From Paenibacillus oenotherae (GTDB taxonomy: Bacteria; Bacillota; Bacilli; Paenibacillales; Paenibacillaceae), in assembly GCF_019443105.1 (NCBI RefSeq), contig NZ_JAHZIJ010000006.1:186001-250000 (forward strand): a stretch of 64,000 nucleotides of DNA, given 5' to 3'. The notes beneath the pieces were generated by a model. That model ran no database searches. It worked only from the letters and a program-made list of their open reading frames with translations, and was not told where the DNA came from. Shown here piece by piece: positions 26,058 to 36,300 of this stretch. Made by a program: the position numbers and the translations under genes. Position 1 is the first letter of the stretch. Each line of letters starts with the position of its first letter.

Positions 26058-26113
26058 ACTCGTGAGTCCGGTTCTTACGACAATTATTTCACTGGAATGG
26101 AGGTGACGGCCCC

Positions 26114-26428
26114 GTGATTCCATTAGAAGCTCTATCAGAAACACTCAAGCTCTTATCCGACAAAACCCGACTCACTATTCTGGCCCTTCTGAAGGAAAAA
26201 GAAATGTGCGTGTGCGATATTGTCGAGATTTTGCAGACCACTCAGCCCAATATTAGCCAACATTTAAGGAGGTTAAAGACCGGCGGACTCGTAATGGAGA
26301 CACGTCGCAGCCAATGGGTCTACTATTCCCTCAATGTTGAGGACAAGCCATACCTGCATGGGATTCTGGCTCAGCTACCATCCATGAAGGATCAAATAAA
26401 CGCAGCGAAATCACAGAACTGCAATTAA
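26114..26428 (+). CDS. arsR: ArsR-family arsenical-responsive repressor
   Basis: A 104-residue winged-helix repressor. Arsenite or antimonite binding to the CVC pair (Cys32 and Cys34 in KEMCVCDIVEIL) releases it from DNA. The recognition helix lies in TTQPNISQHLRRLKTGGLV, and VYYSLN ends the wing. It starts with GTG, eight bases after GGAGGTG. First gene of arsR-arsB-arsC, with its operator overlapping the -35. Confidence 0.95.
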   Translation: MIPLEALSETLKLLSDKTRLTILALLKEKEMCVCDIVEILQTTQPNISQHLRRLKTGGLVMETRRSQWVYYSLNVEDKPYLHGILAQLPSMKDQINAAKSQNCN

Positions 26429-26440
26429 TCAGGAGGCATT

Positions 26441-27733
26441 ATGCTGGCAGTCGCATCTCTTATATTCTTAATCACATTAACATTCGTCATTTGGCAGCCT
26501 AAGGGCTTGAATATCGGCTGGTCAGCTAGCGGCGGAGCATTGCTCGCACTAATGGCAGGCGTGGTCAGCTTTCAAGATGTGTGGGATGTTACCGGCATTA
26601 TATGGAACGCTACCATTACGTTTGTCGCAATCATACTGATCTCCCTTATTCTTGACGAACTCGGCTTCTTTGAATGGGCAGCACTGCATATGGCTCGTAT
26701 TGCCGGCGGCAGCGGCAAGCTAATGTTTGTCTATGTAATTCTGCTAGGCGCTGCAGTTGCCGCTTTCTTCGCCAATGACGGAGCGGCTCTAATCTTGACG
26801 CCAATCGTTCTTGCAATGGTCAGGGCGTTGAAATTCCACGAACGAATGATACTGCCCTTTGTTATAGCCAGCGGTTTCATCTCGGACACGGCTTCACTTC
26901 CACTCATCGTCAGCAACCTGGTCAATATTGTGTCCGCAGATTACTTCAACATCAGCTTCGCTCAATATGCCGCCCGGATGTTTGTCCCGAATCTGTTCTC
27001 TGTAGGGGCCAGCTTGCTTGTACTGTACCTGTTCTTCAGAGGCAGCATACCTAAGCAATATGATCTTCAACAGCTGAAATCACCCAAAGAAGCGATCAAA
27101 GATCCTTTTCTATTCCGTGTTTCCTGGATCGTTCTCATCGTTCTCTTCATCGCATATTTAATCAGTGAATCTCTCAAGCTTCCGGTTGCTGTCATAGCCA
27201 GCGTTGCGGCTGCCGTCTTGATCGTGGCTGCCAGACAAAGTCCGGCGATTAAGTCAGGACAGCTAATCAAGAATGCTCCTTGGGCGGTTGTCGTCTTCTC
27301 AATCGGCATGTATGTCGTTGTATATGGCCTGCGCAACGTCGGATTAACTGGCGAGTTGGCTAGAGTCTTTCAATGGATTGGCGATCAAGGCCTATTCGCG
27401 GCAACGGTTGGAACCGGCTTTATAGCGGCGATTCTGTCCTCCATTATGAATAATTTGCCGACTGTCATGATTAATGCGCTTGCCATACAGGAGATGAATC
27501 CGACAGGCATCACACGTGAAGCATTTATATATGCGAATGTAATTGGTTCTGATCTGGGGCCCAAAATAACACCTATCGGTTCATTAGCCACTCTGCTCTG
27601 GCTTCATGTCCTTTCCCGCAAAGGGATAAAGATCACATGGGGCGCCTATTTCAAGACTGGTATCGTGCTTACAATCCCTGTATTGCTCATTACGCTGATC
27701 GGGCTTTATCTGTGGCTTAAAGTAATTAGTTAA
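26441..27733 (+). CDS. arsB: Arsenite efflux permease ArsB
   Basis: A 430-residue membrane protein of the ArsB/NhaD family with about twelve helices, extruding arsenite or antimonite. Diagnostic stretches are [38 protein letters not shown] and [28 protein letters not shown] near the C-terminus. AGGAGG precedes the ATG, which lies 12 bp after the ArsR stop. No arsA ATPase gene is nearby, so efflux should be driven by the proton gradient. Confidence 0.95.
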   Translation: MLAVASLIFLITLTFVIWQPKGLNIGWSASGGALLALMAGVVSFQDVWDVTGIIWNATITFVAIILISLILDELGFFEWAALHMARIAGGSGKLMFVYVILLGAAVAAFFANDGAALILTPIVLAMVRALKFHERMILPFVIASGFISDTASLPLIVSNLVNIVSADYFNISFAQYAARMFVPNLFSVGASLLVLYLFFRGSIPKQYDLQQLKSPKEAIKDPFLFRVSWIVLIVLFIAYLISESLKLPVAVIASVAAAVLIVAARQSPAIKSGQLIKNAPWAVVVFSIGMYVVVYGLRNVGLTGELARVFQWIGDQGLFAATVGTGFIAAILSSIMNNLPTVMINALAIQEMNPTGITREAFIYANVIGSDLGPKITPIGSLATLLWLHVLSRKGIKITWGAYFKTGIVLTIPVLLITLIGLYLWLKVIS

Positions 27734-27766
27734 TCACATGAAATATAGATTAGGAGCTGAAATGCT

Positions 27767-28189
27767 ATGGAGAAGAAGCTGGTTTATTTCTTATGTACAG
27801 GCAATTCCTGCCGCAGCCAGATTGCAGACGGATTTCTGACCGCCATCGGCGGGCATAGGTACGAGGTAAAAAGCGCGGGGCTTGAAGCGCACGGCTTGAA
27901 TCCACGGGCTGTTGCCGTTATGGCGGAAGCAGGCGTCGATATCTCGGGCAATACTTCCAATGTCATTGATCCTGAGATTCTCAATCGGGCGGCATACGTC
28001 ATAACGCTATGCGGCCATGCTGATGAGCACTGCCCTGCCATCTCTAATCCTGACGCCACCCAGTGGCATTGGGGGTTCGATGACCCTGCCAAAGCAACGG
28101 GAAGCGATGAAGAGATTATGGCCCAGTTCCGGACTGTACGTGATGCCATCAGACATCGCATTGAAGCATTTGTGCTGAAAGGCGATTAG
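27767..28189 (+). CDS. arsC: Thioredoxin-coupled arsenate reductase
   Basis: A 140-residue low-molecular-weight phosphatase-fold reductase that converts arsenate to arsenite. The P-loop is CTGNSCRS (Cys10 nucleophile), and the redox pair is Cys82 and Cys89 in [10 protein letters not shown], the S. aureus/B. subtilis thioredoxin-dependent class. [23 protein letters not shown] is the conserved C-terminal helix region. It follows arsB by 33 bp. Confidence 0.97.
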   Translation: MEKKLVYFLCTGNSCRSQIADGFLTAIGGHRYEVKSAGLEAHGLNPRAVAVMAEAGVDISGNTSNVIDPEILNRAAYVITLCGHADEHCPAISNPDATQWHWGFDDPAKATGSDEEIMAQFRTVRDAIRHRIEAFVLKGD

Positions 28190-28241
28190 TTAATGATGCT
28201 AATTAAACGTATGACGAAAGAAATGACGTGAAATGACGTGA

Positions 28242-28397
28242 GAGATCAGACATGTAGTCACGTGGCCGGATAAGGATATAAGCCATATCAAGCTGAAGGA
28301 TGATGGTCATCATTATGGATTGTTCGTAAAGGAACAGCTTCTATCTGTTATCTCACTGTTTATCGAAGGTGATCACGCTCTATGCCAATTGCTATAG
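28242..28397 (+). pseudogene. Remnant of a GNAT acetyltransferase
   Basis: Reading this frame gives VVTWPDKDISHIKLKDDGHH, then YGLFVKEQLLSVISLFIEGDHALCQLL and a stop. This matches the N-terminal half of a common bacillar GNAT family (W-P-x-K, then DDxxxxHYGLF.....L.SVISLFIEGD). There is no start codon or ribosome binding site (a TGA lies directly before), and the acetyl-CoA-binding half is missing. It overlaps the 3' end of the AraC gene by a few bases. Decayed fragment. Confidence 0.7.
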
Positions 28398-29201
28398 CGT
28401 TAGCAGCTTCCGGTCCACTCTCTTCAAATAATTATTCATCAACAATGGAAGAGAAATAAGAATCGGGGGATCATCCGCCCGGGGAACATGAAGGGTAACT
28501 TGCAGATGCGGGACGTTGGAATAAGGCTTGACTATGATCGGCTCCTTCGAGCGGGTACGCAAGGTTGAATGCGGCAGCAGGAAATCCATTGCCTTCATCC
28601 CCCATGCGACCGATGTCGCCATCAAATAATAGATGCCCGGCTTCACATTCGAGATACAAAAATCCCCCAATGACGACACAAGCGTCCCGTATAAAGGCAA
28701 ACCTTCGGGAATCGGCTTGGCAAACAAACCGATCAGAATGACGCCATCGAAAGGAAGCTCTGCCTCAATAGTTCCTTCTATTCTTGCATATTGATTGAAT
28801 GCCGGCTGCACCGGATTCCATTCTCTCAGCCTGCTCAAGGATAACAAATGGTTGTCCGCCTGCATGGTCGATTCCCGGAATTGGGATGGGCTCACTCCTA
28901 CCCGTTCCGTGAATCGGGTCGTGAATGTGCCGAGACTCTGCTGTCCGATCTCCAATCCGATGTCACGCACACTCAAATTTGTCTGCAGCAACAGATCCTT
29001 CGCCTTCTGCAGGCGGAGGGCAGATACGTAATAAAGAGGCGACAAGCCCATTCGTTCCTTGAAAATACGGGCGAAATGATATTGGCTGTAGGACACATGG
29101 TCAGCCAATCGGGATAATGGCAGCGGGTCATAAATATTCTGATGAATAAAGGCAATTACCTCATCGATCTCTGAATAGCGAGCGGTCACCTTTCCTAACA
29201 C
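28392..29201 (-). CDS. AraC-family transcriptional regulator with C-terminal effector domain
   Basis: A regulator of about 270 residues. The N-terminal third has two AraC helix-turn-helix units: LSRLADHVSYSQYHFARIFK and VRDIGLEIGQQSLGTFTTRF, ending in the GVSPSQFR motif. The C-terminal 150 residues (ELPFDGVILIGLFAKPIPEG, SNVKPGIYYLMATSVAWGMK) resemble the GyrI-like or SOUL-type effector module of MarA/Rob-like activators. The start is uncertain: AGGAGG lies just before a GTG at 29201, and a TTG at 29225 is the next choice. Its target is not visible; the neighbouring small membrane-protein gene is divergent. Confidence 0.82.
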   Translation of the reverse strand: MLGKVTARYSEIDEVIAFIHQNIYDPLPLSRLADHVSYSQYHFARIFKERMGLSPLYYVSALRLQKAKDLLLQTNLSVRDIGLEIGQQSLGTFTTRFTERVGVSPSQFRESTMQADNHLLSLSRLREWNPVQPAFNQYARIEGTIEAELPFDGVILIGLFAKPIPEGLPLYGTLVSSLGDFCISNVKPGIYYLMATSVAWGMKAMDFLLPHSTLRTRSKEPIIVKPYSNVPHLQVTLHVPRADDPPILISLPLLMNNYLKRVDRKLLTL

Positions 29202-29356
29202 CTTCCTCCTGCCGTGATCCTTCAAATTTCATTCTCTCACACTAAACAGAACAACAGTTCGTATTTATATTACCATATCTTTCATGATTATGGAACGCTA
29301 ATTAATTTCAATATTGTTAGGAAGCCGTTCATTCATTTTCGGAAGGGGATGATATT

Positions 29357-29662
29357 TTGAAGTTGACTAAGGGTAGAATCATTAGTATCGCTTTCTTGCT
29401 TCCATGGATAACTTTATGGCTGGATACATTCGAGCGTATAGATAACCATACAAATGTGTTGGGATTCCCACTGAATTTTTTATTCTACTATAATGCAGAC
29501 AAACCAGTGACAATTTATGAACTCTTTCAAGATGACCGTTTTACTTTCCATGGAATCGCTATCCGAATAGACCTTTATTTGTACGGTGTTATTTTCTACT
29601 ATCTGGTAATTACTGTTGTCCATAAAGCACTAACCCTTCTGACTGACAAAAAGAAAGGGTAA
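29357..29662 (+). CDS. Small membrane protein (101 aa), function unknown
   Basis: Starts with TTG at 29357, preceded by GGAAGGGGATG. The product has an N-terminal hydrophobic segment (residues 8-22, ISIAFLLPWITLWLD) and a second helix at residues 72-92 (LYLYGVIFYYLVITVVHKAL), with about 50 residues between them that are probably extracellular. The C-terminus is basic (TDKKKG). I do not recognise a family. Confidence 0.65.
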   Translation: MKLTKGRIISIAFLLPWITLWLDTFERIDNHTNVLGFPLNFLFYYNADKPVTIYELFQDDRFTFHGIAIRIDLYLYGVIFYYLVITVVHKALTLLTDKKKG

Positions 29663-29900
29663 AACCAGCTAATGCTTTTTTGTCAATAATGTAGTTGGGC
29701 TGTCTGATAAGTCCATTATCCAATGAGTCCGTCCCAAATGATGGTAAAAGTGAAAAGATGCCTCCAAACCACTAAAGTGGAACTGAAGGCATCTCTCTCA
29801 TTGTATATGGGGGACTTGGTGGGGACGCTGAAATCATCAAACGACTTTCTGGACAGCTCCTTATCCAACGGTTTTGAAGACAGCGTGACGGAGGAAGAAG

Positions 29901-30078
29901 CCTGCGAATGTGCATGAATTTCGGTAACAAGACGCAATAATGGCAACATTCCTGCGATGAAGCATGAATTTGCGAAAAAATCGACCGTTAAGGAGAAATA
30001 AAGGTGAAATACCTGCACGCTGGCAGGCATTTCACCTTTACGGGGCCAGAAGCGAGCAAATACATGCCGTTTCGCATG
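29901..30078. repeat. Palindrome array A4
   Basis: Sites begin at 29901, 29951, 30012 and 30063 (spacings 50, 61, 51). The third, CCTGCACGCTGGCAGG, is perfect and extends to GTGAAAT...ATTTCAC. The last reads CATGCCGTTTCGCATG and opens a run of tandem repeats. Confidence 0.82.
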
Positions 30079-30315
30079 TTTCGCATGTTTCGCATGTTTC
30101 GCATGTTTCGCCTGGCTCGCATCTCATATTTCGCATCTCGCATCTCGTATCTCATATTTCGCATCTCGTATCTTGTATCTCGTAATTCGCATCTCGCTTG
30201 GCTTGGTGTTTGAATGGCGGATCGTCCTCTGGCGTGGAAGTACATCAACAGTCCCATGATCGCAGACATTCCACATCCCACATCCCACATTCCACATTCG
30301 ACATTCCACATCGTA
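30066..30315. repeat. Short tandem repeats (GCATGTTTC; CATCTCGTAT; CACATTCCA)
   Basis: Four copies of the 9-mer TTTCGCATG at 30071-30110 are followed by repeated CATCTCGTAT, CATATTTCG and CGTATCTCG units to about 30200, and CACATCC/CACATTC units at 30270-30312. These create spurious open frames. They lie within the MITE-like element and have counterparts in the copy at 19105. Confidence 0.75.
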
Positions 30316-30392
30316 CAGCTTCTTACAGTGGAGTTTAAGATTCCAAAAAGGACTTTCTGGACAGTCCCCTGCCCCTCACTCGAGTCGACCTA

Positions 30393-33300
30393 TTAAGGAT
30401 AATTAAACTTCCCGCTCTTGCTTACTTTAGCGAGGTCATTCTGAAGAATGAACTTCCACAGATCATCGGCGTAATCGAGCACGAATACCGCGCTGACGCC
30501 TTGGGCGAACAGGCTGCTCACGGCTCCGGTCAATGCGGGCTTCAGAAAGTCCAGCACGGGCAGCCCGCTGCTGCCGCCGAAGCTGACGAAAGCGCCAAGT
30601 CCTGCGCCGCCTGCTCCTGCGCCAAGGATTTTCAATGGATCAAGACCCTTGCCTGCGGCCGCTTCCCTGCCCAGCTCTGCAAGCGATCCTGCGGCAAAGC
30701 CTACCGCTGCTTTCCCGAGAGCAGCAGTGCTTGGCTTAGGTATGGATAGCTTCCCCGTACCGAGAGTGCCGCCGCCGAACAAATAGCTTCCGAAGCCCAT
30801 TATTGCCCCTGTAATCGCTCCAACCAAGGCGCCTTCGAGCATTTTCTCCCAGATATCGCCGATTGAGCCTTGGCCCCCGGCAAAACCGGCCGTGAACCCC
30901 ATTGCAGCACCATTGACCGCTCCGGCCAATGCGCCGGTGAGCAGCGTAGCTGCCAACGTTTTGGCACCGAACGCCGCGGCCATTCCGGCACCGATGCCCA
31001 TGCCGCCGAGCGCTGCTGCTCCGCCGACCGCCATGCCGCAAAGCACGCCAAGCAGCACATCGCCTCCGGCAGCAGAGGCTGATATTCCGCCAACCACGCC
31101 GCCTATTGCCATGCCGATGCCGACAGCAATAATGCCTGCAACACCGAAGGTTACGACGCTAAGCACCACCGCCAGCACAATAACCGCCACAACGGCGACT
31201 GCTGCGACAATCTGTTTCCAATTGTCCTCGAACCACTGCCCGATCTCTTCCCAGAAGTGGCCTGTGGGGTCGATATAACGCAGCGGATTATTCTGCACAT
31301 AGCTGTATCGATTCCACGCCATGGGATGGTACAGCTCCGGCACCATCGTATCCGGCATCAGAAACCGGCCGATCTGCGGGTCATAATAACGTGCCTGGCA
31401 GTACAGCAGCTCTGACCAATGATCATACAGAGCGCCCGTATACAGATGCGATGTTCCCTCTGCGCCTGCTTCAACCGTATTATCCAGAACCGCGCCAAAC
31501 GGATCATAGTACACCCGCTGCAGCACTGTGCCATCCATCGCCGTAACAAGCGTCGTGCTGCCCAAATGGTCGCCATGCAGGAAGCTTGCCGTGCCAGCGG
31601 CCAAGGCTAGCTGTGCGACCCGCACAGCTCCATCCATAATATAGCCGATTGCTGTGCCATTCTGGATCGTCAGCAGATCATCAAGCGTCCACTGATCCAG
31701 CTCCTCTGCTCCGCCTGTTATTTGCATCCGCACGCGACTGCCCGCGTGATTGTAGGTACAGGCCATCTCCTCATTCCCTCTTGTCACAGCAGTCATCCGG
31801 CCAATTGCATCATAGCTGGCCTCACCCCAAGGTCCAGTCCGCGTCTGCCCGGTTGCCGTATAGGAGAATGCATGCGGGCCTGCCGTGGCCAATCGTCCCT
31901 CGGCATCGTAGACATAGGCGCCAACATCGGATTTATGGGTCAGATTGCCCCCGTTGTCATAGTTATACGACCACAGTTGGCCCGATATTGTACTTGCTTC
32001 CACCAAACGGTACAAATTGTCATATTCATAGCTGGCAGCAAGCTTCGGATCAGGCGAATCGACCCCCAGCAGATTGCCGACACGATCATGACGGTAGTCG
32101 AACTGCTGCAGGACAGCGCCAGTGCCGTCTACCGTATGCAGCCCTGTCAGCCTCAAGCTTAGCGCGTCATAGACATACGCAGTCGCAACACCGCTTGCGT
32201 ATTCGATGCGATCCCTCAGCCCTGCTGTATTATAGCTGATTTTCTTCACAAAGCCGGGAATAGCGCTCAGTCTGCCCCTTTGATCATAGCTGTAGCGTAC
32301 AACCAGTCTTCCGGCGGCGGCAGCCGGCTTCGGATACGTGATCGATTCAATCTGTCCTGTTGCCCGGTACGTATAATCGAACGCGAACTTTTGGCCCCCT
32401 AGTCCATCAGGAGACAGCTCCCTGTGCTTTACGCGCCCCAGCTCATCATAAGCAAGCACCTCCGAGCCGCCTTGATGCGTAATTTTCACAATTTTCCCTT
32501 TACTGTTGCCATCCCCTTCAGGAGGAGTCGCGGCTCCAGCATCATCGTAGGTAAATTGGGCCGTCTGGGCGCCTGACCCCGGCAATGTGGTGCGGAACAG
32601 CCGATCCAGCGCATCAAATTCAAACCGTACCTTCTTGCCTGCCGCATCGCGCTTCTCCACCTGATTGCCGCCAGCATCGAATACGAACAGAGACTCCCCC
32701 GAGACGGGGTTGTCCGTCAATAAACGCCGACCTAAACAATCGTAGCGGAAAGTCGATTGAGCGCCTGCCGAATCGATAACGGACAGCAAATTGCCTTTAA
32801 TATCATACTCATAAAAGGTCGACAGCCAGTTGCCCGCATCATTCACCGCAGCCTCCATAATGCGCCCGGCCGGATCAAAGGTATGTCTAGTTGGCGTCGA
32901 AGCATGACGGGCCCCTGCCTCGGAATTCGTATCCTCCTCATCGTACATATAGGCAATTCCGGGCTCGAACGCCTGCTTCTGCAGCGTGCCGTCAGCGCCT
33001 AGCGCTTCTATAAGACGGCCGATAGCGTCATAACGAAATTGCCGGGACGCTATTCCGAGAGCAGCGGGGTTCGTGTAAGCGGGCTCCGGACTCTGGAACG
33101 GAAGGAACTGCTTCTTGATCAGTCCTCTCGCCGAATATTGCTGGCTGGTCTCGACAATCTCCTGACCGCCTGCAACACTGCGCTCCTCAATGGTTTGACC
33201 GGAGCCGCTTATGAATGTTTTGCTCACGAGTGTCTCCGCTTTCCCATTCTCTAGCCGTTGTGCGGTTAGCAGACAGGCGGGATGCTGCTCCGAGCCTGCG

Positions 33301-36300
33301 GCCGGATATTCATACCGGATCGTCGGGAACTGGTCGCTTGCCCCTGGTTCGATGGCAGCCAGCAGCCTGCCTAGAGGATCATATCGATTCATAATGGCAA
33401 CGCCGCTTGCATCCGTAAGCTTGCTCACCTTGTTCGTGCGATAATCCAGCTCCGCCTCCGTCATGTTCCCCAGCGCATCCGTTACTCGTATGGGCTGGAT
33501 CCGGTGGGCATCGAATTCCAGCCGGGTGGTGTTGCCGCGCGCATTCGTCGTCGTGCCCCGCAGTACGCCGCCGTCCTCGGTGCGCGTGTAGCTCACCTGA
33601 TTAATCCACCAGCCGTTCTCTCCTGCGCGGCGATGATAGCCAAGCGCAGCGAAATCAGGCAGTTCGCCGCCATAGACCTCGGCTGTCAGCTCATCGCTCA
33701 GCACGAGCGTCTCTTGTCTTGTCAACAGCCCTGCCGCGCCTATTCCCGATTCGGGAAGATCGTCGTAATAGCTTATTGTTGCCGAGACGATCCCCCCGCT
33801 TCCGTCTCGCTGAATGGTCCGGGACGGCTTCCCGCGGAAGCGCGAAGCCGGGTCAATCGCATAGGAAGTTTCCGTAATCAAAGTCCGGTTAAGGGCTCCA
33901 TTGCGCGGATCCTCGACCCGCTGCTCCTGAATGGTCGCATTGCCGGCATCATCAAAGGCCTTGTTCAGATTCACCGTTATCCGATACGGCTCGGCCTCCC
34001 TCTCATAATAAGCGGTGCGGCTCTCCAGCAAGCGTGGCGACACCCGTTCCTTCACGTTCACAGACCCATCCGGCGGAGGCACCACATGCACTTCCCAGCT
34101 ACTGCTTGTCCTCATGTAGGCCATATTTTCTTTATCGCTTCCGTCAGCGCCGAATACTTCGGTTGCAAGCAGCTTGCCCCGCAAAGCTTTGAGCCGTGTC
34201 CGCTCCTGCTCCGCAAGCGGTCGATCGGGCTCATCAGGGTGAAGTCCCAAGTGATAGCGATTGCGCGTCAGCATTGTCGGAATCGACTCATCGCCATACT
34301 CTTCAATCTCCACTCTGCCGAATCCGCAGAATTCACGGGATATGCCATCATAATGGCCGTCATGATACCGGAACCTCGTTAGTCCCGGGCTGTCACTGGC
34401 CCCATCCTGTGTCCGCAACGAGAGAATAACCGGTATCGGAAAAGGCAAAAATGTCGGCCATGCCTCCCCGATCGACTCGTCACGCAGCGCTTGCGAAGTC
34501 GATGACCCATATTCAATCTCCGTCACGAGTCCCATGCCGTTATCGATTCGGTTCAACAAATAGGGCTTCACGCTTCCCGCAAAATCCAAATAATAATAGT
34601 CTGTTGCTCTGGCCCCAGGCCTATTAATGGACCAGAGCACACCGGCCGTTCCCGAACCATTCATATCGGCCAGCCGGATTTGTTCAGGCGGCGCCGATGG
34701 CGCAAAGCGGATTTCTTGAGGGTCGGCCAGCCGATGACCGTTCACATTCAACCAATACGTAACCCGATCCGTCCCCACATAGACAAGATCGGCACAGCCA
34801 TCCCCATCCACATCGGTCAGGAACATCCTGCGCGGATCATAGAGCCTGCCCAGCTCCGGCGGATTCGCCACTACGACCGGATCATCCCATCTGCCTAACC
34901 CTAGATATGGCCAGTAGACGACTCCCGAACCGTCCACCCTGACCAGATCCTGCAGGCCATCGCCTGTCATATCGGCTAGATGGACGCGGGAATCTTTCAG
35001 AAAGACAGGCGGCGCTTCAGATCTCGGGATAAGTACAGGCCTCTCCGCCCACTCCCCGTCCTTTTCCCGGTAATACAGACTGAAGTAATCCTCCCCTGTC
35101 ACCAGCAAGTCGGCAATGCCGTCACCGTTCAAATCAACCAGCCTGACATTGGGATCAGACAGACGCACATTTGGCGTTCTCCGCCAGAAGACGGGCCTCT
35201 CGAAGCCGCCCTTTGCCTTATGGGGATAATAGCCGGCAAGCGGACGGTCCAGCATAATAAGATCCGCTGTCCCGTTCCCTTCCATATCGGCAAAGGCCGT
35301 GCCCGGCTCACTGAGCGATACAGCCGCAGGAAGCGGTCCGATTGAGCGCGGCCTCCCCCATGTCAGATCTCCCTTGTTCTTCCATACACGCGCAGTGCCG
35401 CCGCCGATCTCAAGCAGATCAGGCAGCCCGTTCCCATCCCAATCGATCAGCTCGCGTGTTCCTTGCTGCAGTGCCCCGGGCCGCGCGTCAGGAGATTCCG
35501 CGCCGATCCGCTCAAGCGTTCGTGGCTGGAAGGATGAATAGGACAACGTCAAGACGGGTACAGAGGCTGATTCTCCGGCATTATTGTATCCGGTCAGCTT
35601 CACCCGCTTGAGAAATGAATGTCCCCCTGTCTCTTCAGCTGGCGCGTACATCAGCTCCCACCGCCTTGCAACGGGATTCTGCTCCCCGTTCACATGCAGC
35701 TCAATATGGGTACAGCGCAAGGAATGCGACTCCACGAATCCGGCACGCCTGCTGACCCAGAGGTCGGGACGCTCCTCGTAGTAGAAGAGAACCGAATAAA
35801 TACTATAATCGATCCGCTCCGGATAGAGCACATTCCCGTCATGCAAATACGAATAGCGGACCTTGAAGCCCAGCGAATCTTCAATTTCCTGAATCACCCA
35901 GCTGTAGACCTCCTCGCTGCCGCCAATATGGAGCGTTTGTCTCCCGTTGCCAGTCGTTCCGAGCCGATAATATTTGCCCGCATTATCCATGATGCGGAAT
36001 CCTTCACCCTCGCGAGCAATGATCCAGCCGTTCGTATCGGGATTCAGGCGGTAGGTGCCATCCCCCGTCTCAGCGAGCTCTCCGCCGCCTGCAAGTATGA
36101 GCGGATCTGCCTCAGTGAACGTGGGGATTCGTTTGTCGGTCGAGCGTTTGACAGCAAGCTGGCTCAAACCAAAGCCAAAGCCGAAAGGGCCCTGCCCGCC
36201 TGTCGTCTGGTAATGAAGGGCGAGCTTGGGGGCGATATCGCCCGGTCCATTCGGAATATCCAGCGGGATCGAATACGAGCCGGTGCCGGTATGAAAGTCC

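Larger units (their letters stand above)
29697..30370. mobile_element. Composite MITE-like non-coding element carrying palindrome array A4
   Basis: The left end is GGGCTGTCTGATAAGTCC (29697-29714) and the right end GGACTTTCTGGACAGTCCCC (from 30350). An internal GACTTTCTGGACAGCTCC at 29843-29860 is a further right-type end, so 29697-29860 could be a shorter nested unit with its own AGATGCCT...AGGCATCT stem. The remainder aligns with the element at 19105-19623. There is no transposase. It fills the interval between the small membrane gene and the Tc-like locus. Confidence 0.68.

Noticed and set aside
30004-30311. Open frames with repeated FRM or RNM units on both strands
   Set aside because: Both come from tandem GCATGTTTC and CATCTCGTAT repeats within the MITE-like element.
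33504-34382. Long open frame on the plus strand opposite the RHS gene, and several like it
   Set aside because: It is a shadow of the GC-biased codon use of the 6-kb RHS gene. It lacks a ribosome binding site and gives low-complexity, basic sequence unlike any family.
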